The notes: generated by a model not told the origin, from the sequence alone. A stretch of DNA of 56,910 nt from Intrasporangium oryzae NRRL B-24470 (GCF_000576595.1 NZ_AWSA01000030.1:1-56910); one strand, 5' to 3'; shown: positions 35,042-44,374, counted from the stretch's first letter. Numbers and translations are program-made.

Positions 35042-36238
35042 ATGACCCCGGGGGACGTGACGACGAGCGATCCGAGTGGACAAGGGAGCAGGTCGGTCGG
35101 GACGGAACCGCGGTGGCACGCGCCCAACCCCACACGGCGGCCGGCCCTGCGCACCACGCTGACCATCGGCGTCGCCACGTCGGTCTTCCTCCTCTGCCTG
35201 CTCGTCGTCGTCGGGATCTTCGGCGAGCGCCTCACCGCCGCGACGATCATCACCTCGGCCCTCATGGCGATCCTCCCCCTCTTCGTCGTCGTCCCGGTCT
35301 ATCTCTGGCTCGACCGGTTCGAGGCCGAGCCGACGCGCTACCGCGTGTTCGCCTTTCTCTGGGGAGCGCTCGTCGCCGTCGTGGGCGCCTTCTTCCTCAA
35401 CACGTTCGGGCTGCGCCTGCTCGTCGACGCGCAGTGGACCGACCCCCTCGAGACCGGGGCCGTCTACCTCGCGCCGATCACGGAGGAGACCCTCAAGGGG
35501 CTCGGGGTGCTGCTCATCTACCTGCTTCGCCGGCGCGAGTTCGACGGCATCGTCGACGGCATCGTCTACGGCGGCCTCATCGGGGCAGGCTTCGCCTTCA
35601 GCGAGAACATCCTCTACCTCGGGCAGGCGTACTCGACCGCCGGGAGCGAGGGCCTCACCGCGACCTTCATCGTGCGCTGCATCATGGGGCCCTTCGGCCA
35701 CCCCCTCTTCACCTCGATCACCGGCATCGGGATCGGGATCGCCGTCACGACCCGCAACCCCGCCACACGCGTCCTCGCCATCGTGACCGGGTGGGTGTGC
35801 GCGATGATCCTGCACAGCCTCTGGAACCTCTCGGCGCTCGCGGGGATCGACGGGTTCATCCAGGCGTACGTGACCTACCAGGTCCCGCTCTTCGTCGCCT
35901 TCCTCGGGTTCCTCGTCTGGGTCCGTCGGCGGGAGGGCCGCCTCATCGGGCAGTACCTCTCGCCGTATGCCGACGCCGGCTGGCTGACCCACGGCGAGGT
36001 CACGATGCTCTCGCACATGCGGATGCGACGCGACGCGCGGGCCTGGGCGAAGTCGCACGGCGGGACACCGGCCAAGCGGTCCATGGCCGCCTTCCAGGAC
36101 AGCGCGAGCGACCTCGCCCTGCTCCGGTCGCGCCTCGTCCACGGGACGGCCGAGCCCGGCGCGAGCGAGCGGGAGCTCGAGCTGCTCGACGCGATCACGA
36201 CGCATCGCCGAAACTTCATCGGATCGCCCATGGCCTGA
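35042..36238 (+). CDS. PrsW-family intramembrane metalloprotease-like protein
   Basis: A 398-residue protein with about eight membrane segments. PrsW landmarks: ITEETLKGLGVLLIYLLRRREFDGIVDGIVYGGLIGAGFAFSENILYL (Glu-Glu and second Glu), GHPLFTSITGIGIG (His) and MILHSLWNLSA (His). PrsW in Bacillus cleaves an anti-sigma factor; the target here is unknown. TACTGT lies 7 nt before ATG 35042, so it is leaderless. The last 100 residues are a cytoplasmic, charged extension. Confidence 0.88.
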   Translation: MTPGDVTTSDPSGQGSRSVGTEPRWHAPNPTRRPALRTTLTIGVATSVFLLCLLVVVGIFGERLTAATIITSALMAILPLFVVVPVYLWLDRFEAEPTRYRVFAFLWGALVAVVGAFFLNTFGLRLLVDAQWTDPLETGAVYLAPITEETLKGLGVLLIYLLRRREFDGIVDGIVYGGLIGAGFAFSENILYLGQAYSTAGSEGLTATFIVRCIMGPFGHPLFTSITGIGIGIAVTTRNPATRVLAIVTGWVCAMILHSLWNLSALAGIDGFIQAYVTYQVPLFVAFLGFLVWVRRREGRLIGQYLSPYADAGWLTHGEVTMLSHMRMRRDARAWAKSHGGTPAKRSMAAFQDSASDLALLRSRLVHGTAEPGASERELELLDAITTHRRNFIGSPMA

Positions 36239-36263
36239 GATCAGGGAGCAGCCGACGGTTGCC

Positions 36264-36269
36264 TATCAT
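36264..36269 (+). promoter_or_regulatory. -10 element TATCAT for tRNA-Arg
   Basis: TATCAT lies 24 nt before the mature tRNA 5' end, leaving a short 5' leader containing the small hairpin GCCCC-TC-GGGGC. Confidence 0.45.
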
Positions 36270-36293
36270 GGGACGTCGCCCCTCGGGGCGACT

Positions 36294-36366
36294 GCCCCTG
36301 TAGCTCAGCGGATAGAGCAAGAGCCTTCTAATCTCTTGGTCGCAGGTTCGAGTCCTGCCGGGGGCG
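36294..36366 (+). tRNA. tRNA-Arg (anticodon TCT)
   Basis: Acceptor GCCCCTG/CGGGGGC, D arm GCTCAGCGGATAGAGC, anticodon loop CTTCTAA giving TCT, T arm GCAGGTTCGAGTCCTGC, discriminator G. The innermost anticodon-stem pair is C-U (mismatched), which is unusual. CCA is not encoded. Hairpins at 36373-36397 (CGACGGC/GCCGTCG) and 36401-36417 may end transcription. Confidence 0.93.
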
Positions 36367-36469
36367 CAGCCCCGACGGCAGTCCCGAACCGCCGTCGCCA
36401 GAAGCCGATCCGGCTTCGGGCCGCCTCGCCCAGGTGGGCAGGCGTCCCGTTTCCGGGCGGCCGGGCTGA

Positions 36470-36493
36470 CCTCGGTGAGACACGTCACCGAGG
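36470..36493. other. 9-bp hairpin upstream of the dynamin operon
   Basis: CCTCGGTGA (36470-36478) pairs perfectly with TCACCGAGG (36485-36493). It is either part of the tRNA-Arg terminator set or of the dynamin leader. Confidence 0.35.
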
Positions 36494-36541
36494 CGCCGCG
36501 ACGTCGGGCTGAGCCGACACGCATCAACGGTGAGTTTGTTT

Positions 36542-36556
36542 GTGTCCGACGGACAC
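36542..36556. promoter_or_regulatory. Palindrome GTGTCC-GAC-GGACAC before the dynamin operon
   Basis: A perfect 6-3-6 inverted repeat ending just before the GGGAGG ribosome site of the first dynamin gene, so it lies in the leader or promoter; a candidate operator or an RNA hairpin covering the ribosome site. Confidence 0.5.
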
Positions 36557-36570
36557 GGGAGGATTGTGGC

Positions 36571-38742
36571 GTGGCAGCAGATTCAGGGGCGGGCACTGCG
36601 CCGCAGCTCCTCACCGCGGTAACCCAGCTGCGGGCCGCCGTCGCGGACGCCAGCCTCCCCCTCGACCTTCCCGGAGCCGGCGAAGCCCGCCACGAGCGTG
36701 GGCGCCTGCTCGGCCAGCTCGACGACTACCTCATCCCCCGGCTGACATCGATCGACGCCCCCCTGCTCGCCGTCGTCGGCGGCTCGACCGGCGCCGGCAA
36801 GTCCACGCTCGTCAACTCCATCGTCGGCCGCGAGGTGACCCTGCCTGGCGTCCTCCGGCCCACGACGCGTTCGCCGGTCCTCGTGCACCACCCGTCCGAC
36901 GCGCGGTGGTTCACCAACCAGCGCATCCTGCCCGGGCTCGCGCGCATCACCGGGCGGCACTCCGACTCCGACGGACCCGGCGCGGTCCGTCTCGTCTCGA
37001 CCAAGGCCGTGACCTCCGGGCTCGCCGTGCTCGACGCCCCCGACATCGACAGCGTCGTCTCGGCCAACCGCGACCTCGCCGCGCAGCTCCTCGCTGCCGC
37101 CGACCTCTGGATCTTCGTCACGACGGCCGCGCGCTATGCCGACGCGGTGCCGTGGGACCTGCTCCGTGAGGCCTCCGAGCGGGGGACCGCGATCGCCGTC
37201 GTCCTCGACCGCGTTGCACCCGAGTCGGTCGACGAGATCCGCAACCACCTCGCATCGATGCTGCGCGAGCAGGGCCTCGAGCAGGCGCCCATCTTCACCG
37301 TCACCGAGTCGCCGCTCCGCCGTGGGCTGCTCCCGACCGAGCAGACCGAACCGCTCAAGGCGTGGCTGTCGGCGCTCGCGAGCGACGCGCAGGCCCGAAC
37401 CGACGTCATGCGCCAGACCCTCGACGGGGCCCTGCGGTCCCTCCAGGACCGCACCGGTGTCCTGGCGGCCGCCTCCGACGACCAGGTCGCCGCAGCCGGC
37501 GAGCTGCTGGGAGCCGCCCGGACGGCATACGCGGACGCGGTCGACCACGTCCGCGAGGGCATGGAGGACGGAACCCTGCTCCGCGGAGAGGTTCTCGCGC
37601 GCTGGCAGGAGTTCGTCGGGACGGGGGAGTTCTTCCGGCAGGTCGAGTCGCGGGTCTCACGGATGCGAGACCGGCTCACGGCGTTCGTCAAGGGCGAGCC
37701 GGCGCGCGCAGAGAACCTCGGAGAGGCGCTCCAGTCAGGCGTGGCCGACCTCATCGCCAACCGTGCCGAGGTCGCTGCGACCTCCGGGGCCCGGGCCTGG
37801 CGCTCGCTGCCCGGCGGTGATCAGCTCATGATCGCGACACCGACGCTGGCGCGCGCGAGCGCCGACCTCGACGAGCGGATCGAGCGGCTCGTACGCGACT
37901 GGCAGGGCGACATCCTCGATCTCGTCCGCCACGAGGCCAAGGACCGCCGGACCACCGCGCGGATCATGGCCTACGGCGTCAACGGGCTCGGTGTCGTGCT
38001 CATGCTCGTGACGTTCGCGAGCACCGCCGGAGTCACCGGCGCCGAGGTCGGCATCGCCGGCGGCACCGCCGTGGTCGGTCAGAAGCTCCTCGAGGCCGTC
38101 TTCGGGGACCAGGCCGTCCGCGAGCTCGCGCGGACGGCCCGTGAGCGACTCATCGCGCGGGTCGACGAGCTGTATGCCGCCGAGCTCGCCCGCTTCGAAG
38201 GCGCGGTCGCGTCCACGGGAGTGACTCCGGCCCAGAGCGCCTCGCTCAACCGGGCTGCGGGTTCCGTCAGGCGCGCTGTTGCGGGGGAGGCGCCCGAGCC
38301 CGAGTCGGACGAGACTGCCCAGCCCTCGGTCGAGGGGCCGCACGAGCCCGGCGAAGGTCAGGAGCCGGACGGCTCCGAGATCGACGCAGCCGGCGAGTCC
38401 GACGCAGCCGGCGAGCCCGCGCAGGTGTCCGCGACCGACGGGTCCGAGGGGTCCGCGGAGTCTGCGGAGTCCGCAGACGGCGACGAGGTCGCCGAGTCCG
38501 ACGAGTCTGGCGAGTCCGCGTCCGAGACCGACTCGACCGAGGCCATCGAGGAGTCCGTCGACGCAGACGAGCCCGAGACCGACGAGCCCGACGAGCCAGT
38601 CGAGCCAGTCGAGCCCGACGAGCCCGACGAGCCAGTTGAGCCCGACGAGCCCGACGAGCAGGACGCGACTGAACAGGCCGCCGGGACCGAGGAAGCCGAC
38701 GCGGCGGACCAGGCTGCAGGCGCCGAGGAGGCGAAGCGATGA
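36571..38742 (+). CDS. Bacterial dynamin-like GTPase, first of a tandem pair
   Basis: A 723-residue protein. N-terminal GTPase: G1 GGSTGAGKSTLVNS near residue 70, G2-like RPTTR, G3 LDAPDID near 153, G4-like VLDR. A long helical middle is followed by a hydrophobic hairpin (GVNGLGVVLMLVTFAS, then GIAGGTAVVGQKLL) that can insert in membrane. The last 150 residues are a very acidic, disordered tail with Asp-Glu-Pro repeats (EPDEPDEPVEPDEPDE). Streptomyces has a comparable pair acting at division septa. GTG 36571 follows GGGAGG; upstream ATGs would read through the palindrome. The stop overlaps the next start as ATGA. Confidence 0.85.
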   Translation: MAADSGAGTAPQLLTAVTQLRAAVADASLPLDLPGAGEARHERGRLLGQLDDYLIPRLTSIDAPLLAVVGGSTGAGKSTLVNSIVGREVTLPGVLRPTTRSPVLVHHPSDARWFTNQRILPGLARITGRHSDSDGPGAVRLVSTKAVTSGLAVLDAPDIDSVVSANRDLAAQLLAAADLWIFVTTAARYADAVPWDLLREASERGTAIAVVLDRVAPESVDEIRNHLASMLREQGLEQAPIFTVTESPLRRGLLPTEQTEPLKAWLSALASDAQARTDVMRQTLDGALRSLQDRTGVLAAASDDQVAAAGELLGAARTAYADAVDHVREGMEDGTLLRGEVLARWQEFVGTGEFFRQVESRVSRMRDRLTAFVKGEPARAENLGEALQSGVADLIANRAEVAATSGARAWRSLPGGDQLMIATPTLARASADLDERIERLVRDWQGDILDLVRHEAKDRRTTARIMAYGVNGLGVVLMLVTFASTAGVTGAEVGIAGGTAVVGQKLLEAVFGDQAVRELARTARERLIARVDELYAAELARFEGAVASTGVTPAQSASLNRAAGSVRRAVAGEAPEPESDETAQPSVEGPHEPGEGQEPDGSEIDAAGESDAAGEPAQVSATDGSEGSAESAESADGDEVAESDESGESASETDSTEAIEESVDADEPETDEPDEPVEPVEPDEPDEPVEPDEPDEQDATEQAAGTEEADAADQAAGAEEAKR

Positions 38743-40424
38743 GCCCGATCACGATGGGTCGGGCCAAGGTCGCCCGCGTGTCCGCCACCGAGCTCGCCGA
38801 CCGGACGACGGCCCTGTCGATGGCACTCCTGTCGGGTTCCGACGAGCTCGATCCTGGGGTCGTCGAGCAAGCCCGCCGAGTCGTCGACAAGGCGTTCGAG
38901 CGCACCAACCTCGCCGGCGACCACACGGTCGTGGCGCTCGCCGGCGCGACCGGCAGCGGCAAGTCGTCGCTCTTCAACGCGCTCGTGGGAGCCGACGTCG
39001 CGACGATCGGCGCGCGACGTCCGACGACGGCCAAGCCGACCGCCGCGATCTGGGGCGGGGGAGACGCCGGCGAGCTCCTCGACTGGCTGCACGTGGACGC
39101 CCGCCATCGGGTCGAGGACGACGCCAGGCCGACCGGTCGAGGAAAGTCCGTCGGGTCCCTCGACGGACTCGTCCTGCTCGACCTGCCCGACTTCGACTCG
39201 CGAGAGCTCGCCCACCGCCAGGAGGCGGAGCGCATCCTCGAGCTCGTGGACGTCTTCGTCTGGGTGACCGACCCCCAGAAGTACGCCGACGCACGTCTGC
39301 ACGACGAGTTCGTCAGCATCCTGTCGCGGCACGATGCCGTGACGGTTGCCGTGCTCAACCAGTCCGACCGGCTGACCCCGGACGCCGTCCAGACGGTCGC
39401 GAAGGACCTCAGGCGGCTCCTCCTGGCCGACGGCGTCAAGGGGGCCCAGGTGCTCACGACGTCGACGCTCACGGGCGACGGCATTCCCGAGTTCAGGCAA
39501 CGCCTCGCGAATGCCGTTGCGGGACACGCCGCCTCGCGTCAACGTCTCCGTGCGGACGTCGTGGGGGTGGCGGAGCGACTGCGTCAGGACGTCGCCGACA
39601 CGGAGCCCGACGTGGCCAAGCTGTCGCGGACCGCCCTCGACGAGGCCTTCGCCCGAGCGGCCGGCGTCCCGGTCGTGCTCGATGCCGTCGAACGCGACTA
39701 CCGGCGTGAGGCGTTCGCCCACACCGGCTTCCTCTTCGCGCGCTGGACCAAGGCCTTCGCGGCCGATCCGCTGCGCCGACTCGGTCTCGACCGCGACCGC
39801 GGCCGGGACGTCATCCCACTCGACATCGAAGGTGCTGACGTCCGCGCGGTGCTCGGACGGTCGTCGATCCCGGCTCCGACGCTGTCGACCGTCGCGGCCG
39901 TCGACATCGCGACACGAGAGTTCGTCCGTAACGCCTCCGAGGGGATGCCACCGCGCTGGGGCGAGGCGGTCGACGCGGCCGTCGACCGGGGCGAGGGTGC
40001 CCTCAGCGACCGGCTCGACCGGGCGGTGATGAGCACCTCGCTGCGCGCTCGGCGCCCCATCTGGTGGTTCGTCGTCAACGTGCTCCAGTGGCTGCTGGGG
40101 CTCGCGGCCATCGCCGGCCTGGTATGGCTCGCCGTCCTCGTCGTGATGGGCTGGCTCCAGCTGCCGCGCATCGAGGCGCCGACCGTCGGGGTGATCCCGC
40201 TGCCGCTGCTCATGCTCGTGGGTGGGCTCCTCGTCGGGTTGGGTCTCGCCGTGGTGTCCCGGTGGTGGGCCAACATCGGGGCCCGGCGCCGCAAGGCGAG
40301 CATCGGTCGCCGCCTCACCGAGGCGGTCGGCGAGGTCGCCGACGAGCGCGTCCTCATCCCCATCGACGAGGTGCACGCCCGCCACCGCGCAACCCGGGCC
40401 CACCTCGCCGAGGCGAGCGACTGA
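38739..40424 (+). CDS. Bacterial dynamin-like GTPase, second of the pair
   Basis: A 561-residue protein coupled to the first by ATGA overlap. G1 GATGSGKSSLFNALVG near residue 69, then RRPTTAKPTA, G3 LLDLPDFDS, G4 LNQSDRL. Two membrane helices sit near the C-terminus (WWFVVNVLQWLLGLAAIAGLVWLAVLVV; LPLLMLVGGLLVGLGLAVV), followed by a basic end. Coupled expression suggests a heteromeric membrane-remodelling complex, as described for the Streptomyces dynamins. A terminator hairpin follows (40477-40510). Confidence 0.85.
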   Translation: MSPITMGRAKVARVSATELADRTTALSMALLSGSDELDPGVVEQARRVVDKAFERTNLAGDHTVVALAGATGSGKSSLFNALVGADVATIGARRPTTAKPTAAIWGGGDAGELLDWLHVDARHRVEDDARPTGRGKSVGSLDGLVLLDLPDFDSRELAHRQEAERILELVDVFVWVTDPQKYADARLHDEFVSILSRHDAVTVAVLNQSDRLTPDAVQTVAKDLRRLLLADGVKGAQVLTTSTLTGDGIPEFRQRLANAVAGHAASRQRLRADVVGVAERLRQDVADTEPDVAKLSRTALDEAFARAAGVPVVLDAVERDYRREAFAHTGFLFARWTKAFAADPLRRLGLDRDRGRDVIPLDIEGADVRAVLGRSSIPAPTLSTVAAVDIATREFVRNASEGMPPRWGEAVDAAVDRGEGALSDRLDRAVMSTSLRARRPIWWFVVNVLQWLLGLAAIAGLVWLAVLVVMGWLQLPRIEAPTVGVIPLPLLMLVGGLLVGLGLAVVSRWWANIGARRRKASIGRRLTEAVGEVADERVLIPIDEVHARHRATRAHLAEASD

Positions 40425-40476
40425 GGCTCCCGGCCTTCACCTCTGGACCGGTCGGAGGTCCGTCCACATCCACCGT

Positions 40477-40510
40477 CGCCACCGGGCCCTGTCCACAGGA
40501 CCCGGTGGCG
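40477..40510 (+). terminator. 10-bp hairpin after the dynamin pair
   Basis: CGCCACCGGG (40477-40486) pairs with CCCGGTGGCG (40501-40510); the loop holds an inner CCTGT/ACAGG pairing. Confidence 0.65.
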
Positions 40511-40593
40511 CTCCTTCTCCGAGGCGGCCGCCTCGCGGAGGCTGTCGGTGTCGGGCGACGCCGTCGTCCGTGACCGGAGCAGGAGGAGCAGAC

Positions 40594-41268
40594 ATGAACG
40601 AGACCCGAGTCACCGTCCACGGCAATGTCGTCGCGGAGCCGACCTCACGACAGACGCGGACTGGTGGCATCTTCACCACCTTCCGCATCGCGACGACCCC
40701 CTACCGACGCACGGCTGACGGTCGCTTCGTCGATGGCGAGACGAGCTTCTTCAGCGTCATCGCCTTCAACGCCCTCGCCGCCAACGTGGGCAAGTCCCTC
40801 AAGAAGGGCCATCCGGTGATCGTCACCGGCAAGCTCGGGGTTCGCGAGTGGCAGGGCGCCGATGGACAGCCGCGCGTCTCGGTCGAGGTCGACGCCGAGC
40901 ACATCGGGCACGACCTCAGCTGGGGTCAGGCGTCCTTCGAACGCGTGAGCCGCGCCGCCGCCCTCGGCTACGACCGGCTCGCCGAGCCCGACGTGGCAGC
41001 GAGCCTTCGGGCGCTCGCCGACGGAGAGGCGACCGACGGGGACGCGGCCCGGAGCGACGACACAGGCGACGCCCCGTACGGGCCCGCGGCAGCGGGCATG
41101 GAGCCGGAGGGCGACGACGTGATGCGTGGCGAGGGCGACCCGGGCGGCCGCCCGGCGAACGTCGACGCCGACGGGGTCGTCCACGACCTCGACGAAACCC
41201 GGGCGACGAGGTTGACCGGCGACCCCGAGACCGACACCTACACCGTCGTGGGGGCGAGGAGCGCCTGA
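40594..41268 (+). CDS. ssb: Single-stranded DNA-binding protein, paralogue
   Basis: A 224-residue protein with an OB fold in the first 115 residues (TRVTVHGNVVAEPTSRQTRTGGIFTTFRIATTPYRR; SFFSVIAFNALAANVGKSLKKGHPVIVTGKLGVREWQ; VSVEVDAEHIGHDLSWG). The C-terminus is acidic but ends TYTVVGARSA, so the DDDIPF-type tip that recruits repair proteins is missing. That points to an accessory SsbB-like copy, not the housekeeping SSB. Strong AGGAGGAG ribosome site. Confidence 0.87.
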   Translation: MNETRVTVHGNVVAEPTSRQTRTGGIFTTFRIATTPYRRTADGRFVDGETSFFSVIAFNALAANVGKSLKKGHPVIVTGKLGVREWQGADGQPRVSVEVDAEHIGHDLSWGQASFERVSRAAALGYDRLAEPDVAASLRALADGEATDGDAARSDDTGDAPYGPAAAGMEPEGDDVMRGEGDPGGRPANVDADGVVHDLDETRATRLTGDPETDTYTVVGARSA

Positions 41269-41385
41269 GCCGGGGCGGCCGCCTGCACCGATGCGGCCAC
41301 CGACGCCGACGCAACGGCGCCGGCGGGTGTCCCGGCCGTGCCGGTGCCGCTGGGGCCGCCCTGGCCTCCGAGGTCGGGTCCGGGC

Positions 41386-41401
41386 CGGCCCAGCGGCAGG
41401 C
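41386..41401 (+). repeat. Degenerate copy of the 16-mer
   Basis: CGGCCCAGCGGCAGGC differs from the repeat only in the TA of CATAC. It lies in the 219-bp gap before ettA, which otherwise shows only GC-rich sequence and the ettA promoter. Confidence 0.6.
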
Positions 41402-41475
41402 GTGATGGGGCGTCCCGACGGGCTCGGCCGGGCTGGGCGTGGGATGCGGATTCGGCCCCCATGCCCTGCGGCCGA

Positions 41476-41481
41476 TAGCCT
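41476..41481 (+). promoter_or_regulatory. -10 element TAGCCT of leaderless ettA
   Basis: TAGCCT is 6 nt before ATG 41488 and there is no ribosome site, so transcription likely starts at the ATG. Confidence 0.6.
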
Positions 41482-41487
41482 TCGGGC

Positions 41488-43170
41488 ATGGCCGAGTACA
41501 TCTACACCATGACCCGCGCACGCAAGGCGCACAACGAGAAGGTCATCCTCGACGACGTCTCGATGTCGTTCTACCCGGGCGCGAAGATCGGCATGGTCGG
41601 ACCCAACGGTGCCGGCAAGTCGACGATCCTCAAGATCATGGCCGGACTCGACCAGCCGTCCAACGGTGAGGCTCGCCTCGCCCCGGGCGCCACGGTCGGC
41701 ATCCTCCTGCAGGAGCCCCCGCTCAACGAGGAGAAGACGGTTCTCGGCAACGTCGAGGAGGGCGCCGGCGAGATCAAGGCCAAGCTCGACCGCTACAACG
41801 AGATCTCGGCCGAGATGGCCGACCCCGACGCCGACTACGACGCGCTCCTCGCCGAGATGGGCAAGCTGCAGGAGGACATCGACCACGCCGACGCCTGGGA
41901 CCTCGACAGCCAGCTCGAGCAGGCGATGGACGCCCTGCGCTGCCCGCCGGCCGACTCCCCGGTCACCAACCTCTCCGGTGGTGAGCGCCGTCGCGTGGCG
42001 CTGTGCAAGCTCCTCCTGCAGAAGCCCGACCTGCTTCTGCTCGACGAGCCGACCAACCACCTCGACGCCGAGTCGGTCCTCTGGCTCGAGCAGCACCTCG
42101 AGTCCTACGCCGGCGCCGTCATCGCCGTCACCCACGACCGCTACTTCCTCGACAACGTGGCCCAGTGGATCGCCGAGGTCGACCGTGGCCGTCTCTACCC
42201 CTACGAGGGCAACTACTCGACCTACCTCGAGAAGAAGGCCGAGCGCCTGACGATCCAGGGCAAGAAGGATGCCAAGCTCGCCAAGCGCCTCAAGACCGAG
42301 CTCGAGTGGGTTCGCAGCAATGCCAAGGGCCGTCAGGTCAAGAGCAAGGCGCGCCTCGCTCGCTACGAGGAGATGGCGGCCGAGGCCGACCGCACCCGCA
42401 AGCTCGACTTCGAGGAGCTGCAGATCCCGCCGGGCCCGCGTCTCGGGTCCACCGTCATCGAGGTGAAGAACCTCAAGAAGGGCTTCGGCGACCGCGTCCT
42501 CATTGACAACCTCTCGTTCTCGCTGCCGCGCAACGGCATCGTCGGCGTCATCGGTCCCAACGGGGTCGGCAAGTCGACGCTCTTCAAGACGATCGTCGGC
42601 TTCGAGCAGCCCGACTCCGGCGAGGTGAAGATCGGCGACACGGTCAAGATCTCCTACGTCGACCAGGGCCGAGAAGGCCTCGACCCGAAGAAGAACCTCT
42701 GGGAGATCGTCTCCGACGGGCTCGACTACATGAAGGTCGGCCACGTCGAGATCCCGTCCCGCGCCTACGTCTCGCAGTTCGGCTTCAAGGGCCCGGACCA
42801 GCAGAAGCTGGCCGGCGTGCTCTCCGGCGGCGAGCGCAACCGGCTCAACCTCGCCCTGACGCTCAAGCAGGGCGGCAACCTGCTGCTCCTCGACGAGCCC
42901 ACGAATGACCTCGACGTCGAGACGCTCGGCTCGCTCGAGAACGCGCTGCTCGACTTCCCCGGCTGCGCCGTCGTCATCACGCACGACCGGTGGTTCCTCG
43001 ACCGCGTCGCGACGCACATCCTCGCCTACGAGGGGACGGAGGAGAACCCGGCCAACTGGTACTGGTTCGAGGGTAACTTCGAGTCCTACGAGGCCAACAA
43101 GATCGAGCGCCTCGGCCCCGATGCGGCCCGCCCGCACCGGGTCACCTACCGCAAGCTGACGCGCGACTGA
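41488..43170 (+). CDS. ettA: Energy-dependent translational throttle protein EttA (ABC-F)
   Basis: A 560-residue ABC-F ATPase that binds the ribosomal E site and gates the first elongation steps according to ATP/ADP. Two ABC domains: GPNGAGKST, LSGGERRRVALCKLLL, LLLDEPTNHLDAES; then GPNGVGKST, LSGGERNRLNLALTL, LLLDEPTNDLDVET. The start AEYIYTMTRARKAHNEKVILDDVSMSF, the arm region (AEMADPDADYDALLAEMGKLQEDIDHADAWD) and the linker (WVRSNAKGRQVKSKARLARYEE) are EttA-specific. Confidence 0.97.
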   Translation: MAEYIYTMTRARKAHNEKVILDDVSMSFYPGAKIGMVGPNGAGKSTILKIMAGLDQPSNGEARLAPGATVGILLQEPPLNEEKTVLGNVEEGAGEIKAKLDRYNEISAEMADPDADYDALLAEMGKLQEDIDHADAWDLDSQLEQAMDALRCPPADSPVTNLSGGERRRVALCKLLLQKPDLLLLDEPTNHLDAESVLWLEQHLESYAGAVIAVTHDRYFLDNVAQWIAEVDRGRLYPYEGNYSTYLEKKAERLTIQGKKDAKLAKRLKTELEWVRSNAKGRQVKSKARLARYEEMAAEADRTRKLDFEELQIPPGPRLGSTVIEVKNLKKGFGDRVLIDNLSFSLPRNGIVGVIGPNGVGKSTLFKTIVGFEQPDSGEVKIGDTVKISYVDQGREGLDPKKNLWEIVSDGLDYMKVGHVEIPSRAYVSQFGFKGPDQQKLAGVLSGGERNRLNLALTLKQGGNLLLLDEPTNDLDVETLGSLENALLDFPGCAVVITHDRWFLDRVATHILAYEGTEENPANWYWFEGNFESYEANKIERLGPDAARPHRVTYRKLTRD

Positions 43171-43190
43171 CGTCGCCCGAAGCGCTGAAT

Positions 43191-43234
43191 CGGCGCCCGG
43201 CCACCGGCCCATGACGTTCGGTGACCGGGCGCCG
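43191..43234. terminator. Bidirectional hairpin between ettA and the CorA-like gene
   Basis: CGGCGCCCGG (43191-43200) pairs with CCGGGCGCCG (43225-43234), with an inner CACCG/CGGTG extension across one mismatch; it lies between convergent genes. Confidence 0.7.
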
Positions 43235-43297
43235 TTCTGCGTCGCTCGGTCCGGCGACGGCCCGACAGGGCACCGAAGCCGGCGCCGAGGGCCCCAA

Positions 43298-44314
43298 TCA
43301 GATCCAGCTCTTGCGTTTGAAGACGATGTAGAGGACCACGCCGATACCCAGGATGACCCCGGCACTCATGAGGACGCCGGAGCCCTTGCCGAAGCCGGGG
43401 TAGGGGACGTTCTGGCCGAACCAACCGGTCACCGCCGTCGGCACGGCGATGATGGCGGCCCACCCGGTGAGCTTCTTCATCACGGTGTTGAGGCGAGCGT
43501 CCTGGAGCGACAGGTTGGTCTCGAAGACCGTCGTGATCATGTCGCGAAGCGACTCCGTCCACTCCGAGGCCCGCAGGACATGGTCGTAGAGGTCGTCGTA
43601 CGAGCCGTCGAGCTCGGTGTGTCGCCCCTCGAGCTCGCTCCGGTGGCGCAGCACGGCGTTGACGACCTCCCGCATGGGCAGCACAACGCGCCGCAGCTCG
43701 ACGAGCTCCTTGCGCAGCCGGTATGTCCGGACCTGGACCTCGTGGCTCGGCCCACGATCGTCGAAGAGGAGGTCCTCGAGTCCCTCGATCGCGTCGTCGA
43801 GCCGCTGGATCGCCTCGAAGTGACCGTCGACGACCGTGTCAAGGAGGCCGTGGACGAGGGCGCCGACCCCGAGCCGGAGCAGCTCGGGATCCTCGTTCCA
43901 TCGCTCGAGGACCGGCGCCATGTCGAATGTGTCGTCGGAACGGACGGTGATGATGCCACGAGGGAGGACGAAAGCGGAGATCCGGCTCGTGACGAGCCGG
44001 GACTCGCGACGTCCCGGCGTCGGGTCGCCGGGGTCGAGGCGCGTGGCGTACACCGTGAGGAAGGTGTGGCGGGCGTGGCGGGTCGCCTTGGGGCGCTCGT
44101 AGGCGGTGACGGCGTCCTCGACCGCGTGCGAGTCGAGCCCGAGCTCGCCGGCCAGCTCGGCGAGGTGGGCCCGGCCCGGGTCGCAGAGGTCGACCCAGAT
44201 GAGCGAGCCGTCTTCTTCGAGCCGCTCGGACACCTCCGAGAGGGGGAAGTCCGACGCGACGGCTTGCCCGTCCCTCCACTGGCGGGTCGTCACACGGTCG
44301 CTGCTGCTGCTCAC
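43298..44314 (-). CDS. CorA-family metal ion transporter
   Basis: A 338-residue protein with a large cytoplasmic N-terminal domain (IWVDLCDPGRAHLAELAGELGLDSHAVEDA; FLTVYATRL), a long helix (VRTYRLRKELVELRRVVLPMREVVNAVL) and two C-terminal membrane helices (KKLTGWAAIIAVPTAVTGWFGQNVPYPGF; GVLMSAGVILGIGVVLYIVF). The selectivity motif GMN of CorA is GQN here, so it may pass Mg2+ or another divalent ion, or export zinc like ZntB. GTG 44314 start. Confidence 0.83.
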   Translation of the reverse strand: MSSSSDRVTTRQWRDGQAVASDFPLSEVSERLEEDGSLIWVDLCDPGRAHLAELAGELGLDSHAVEDAVTAYERPKATRHARHTFLTVYATRLDPGDPTPGRRESRLVTSRISAFVLPRGIITVRSDDTFDMAPVLERWNEDPELLRLGVGALVHGLLDTVVDGHFEAIQRLDDAIEGLEDLLFDDRGPSHEVQVRTYRLRKELVELRRVVLPMREVVNAVLRHRSELEGRHTELDGSYDDLYDHVLRASEWTESLRDMITTVFETNLSLQDARLNTVMKKLTGWAAIIAVPTAVTGWFGQNVPYPGFGKGSGVLMSAGVILGIGVVLYIVFKRKSWI

Positions 44315-44374
44315 GCCCGCAGTCTCGCAGGCGCAGCGGTGCTGCGGACGTCAGGTCGGCGTGACGGTCGCCGG

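Noticed and set aside
40440-40593. A replication origin or DnaA boxes around TGTCCACAGG before ssb
   Set aside because: There is no cluster of TTATCCACA-like boxes and no AT-rich stretch; the sequence is part of a terminator hairpin.
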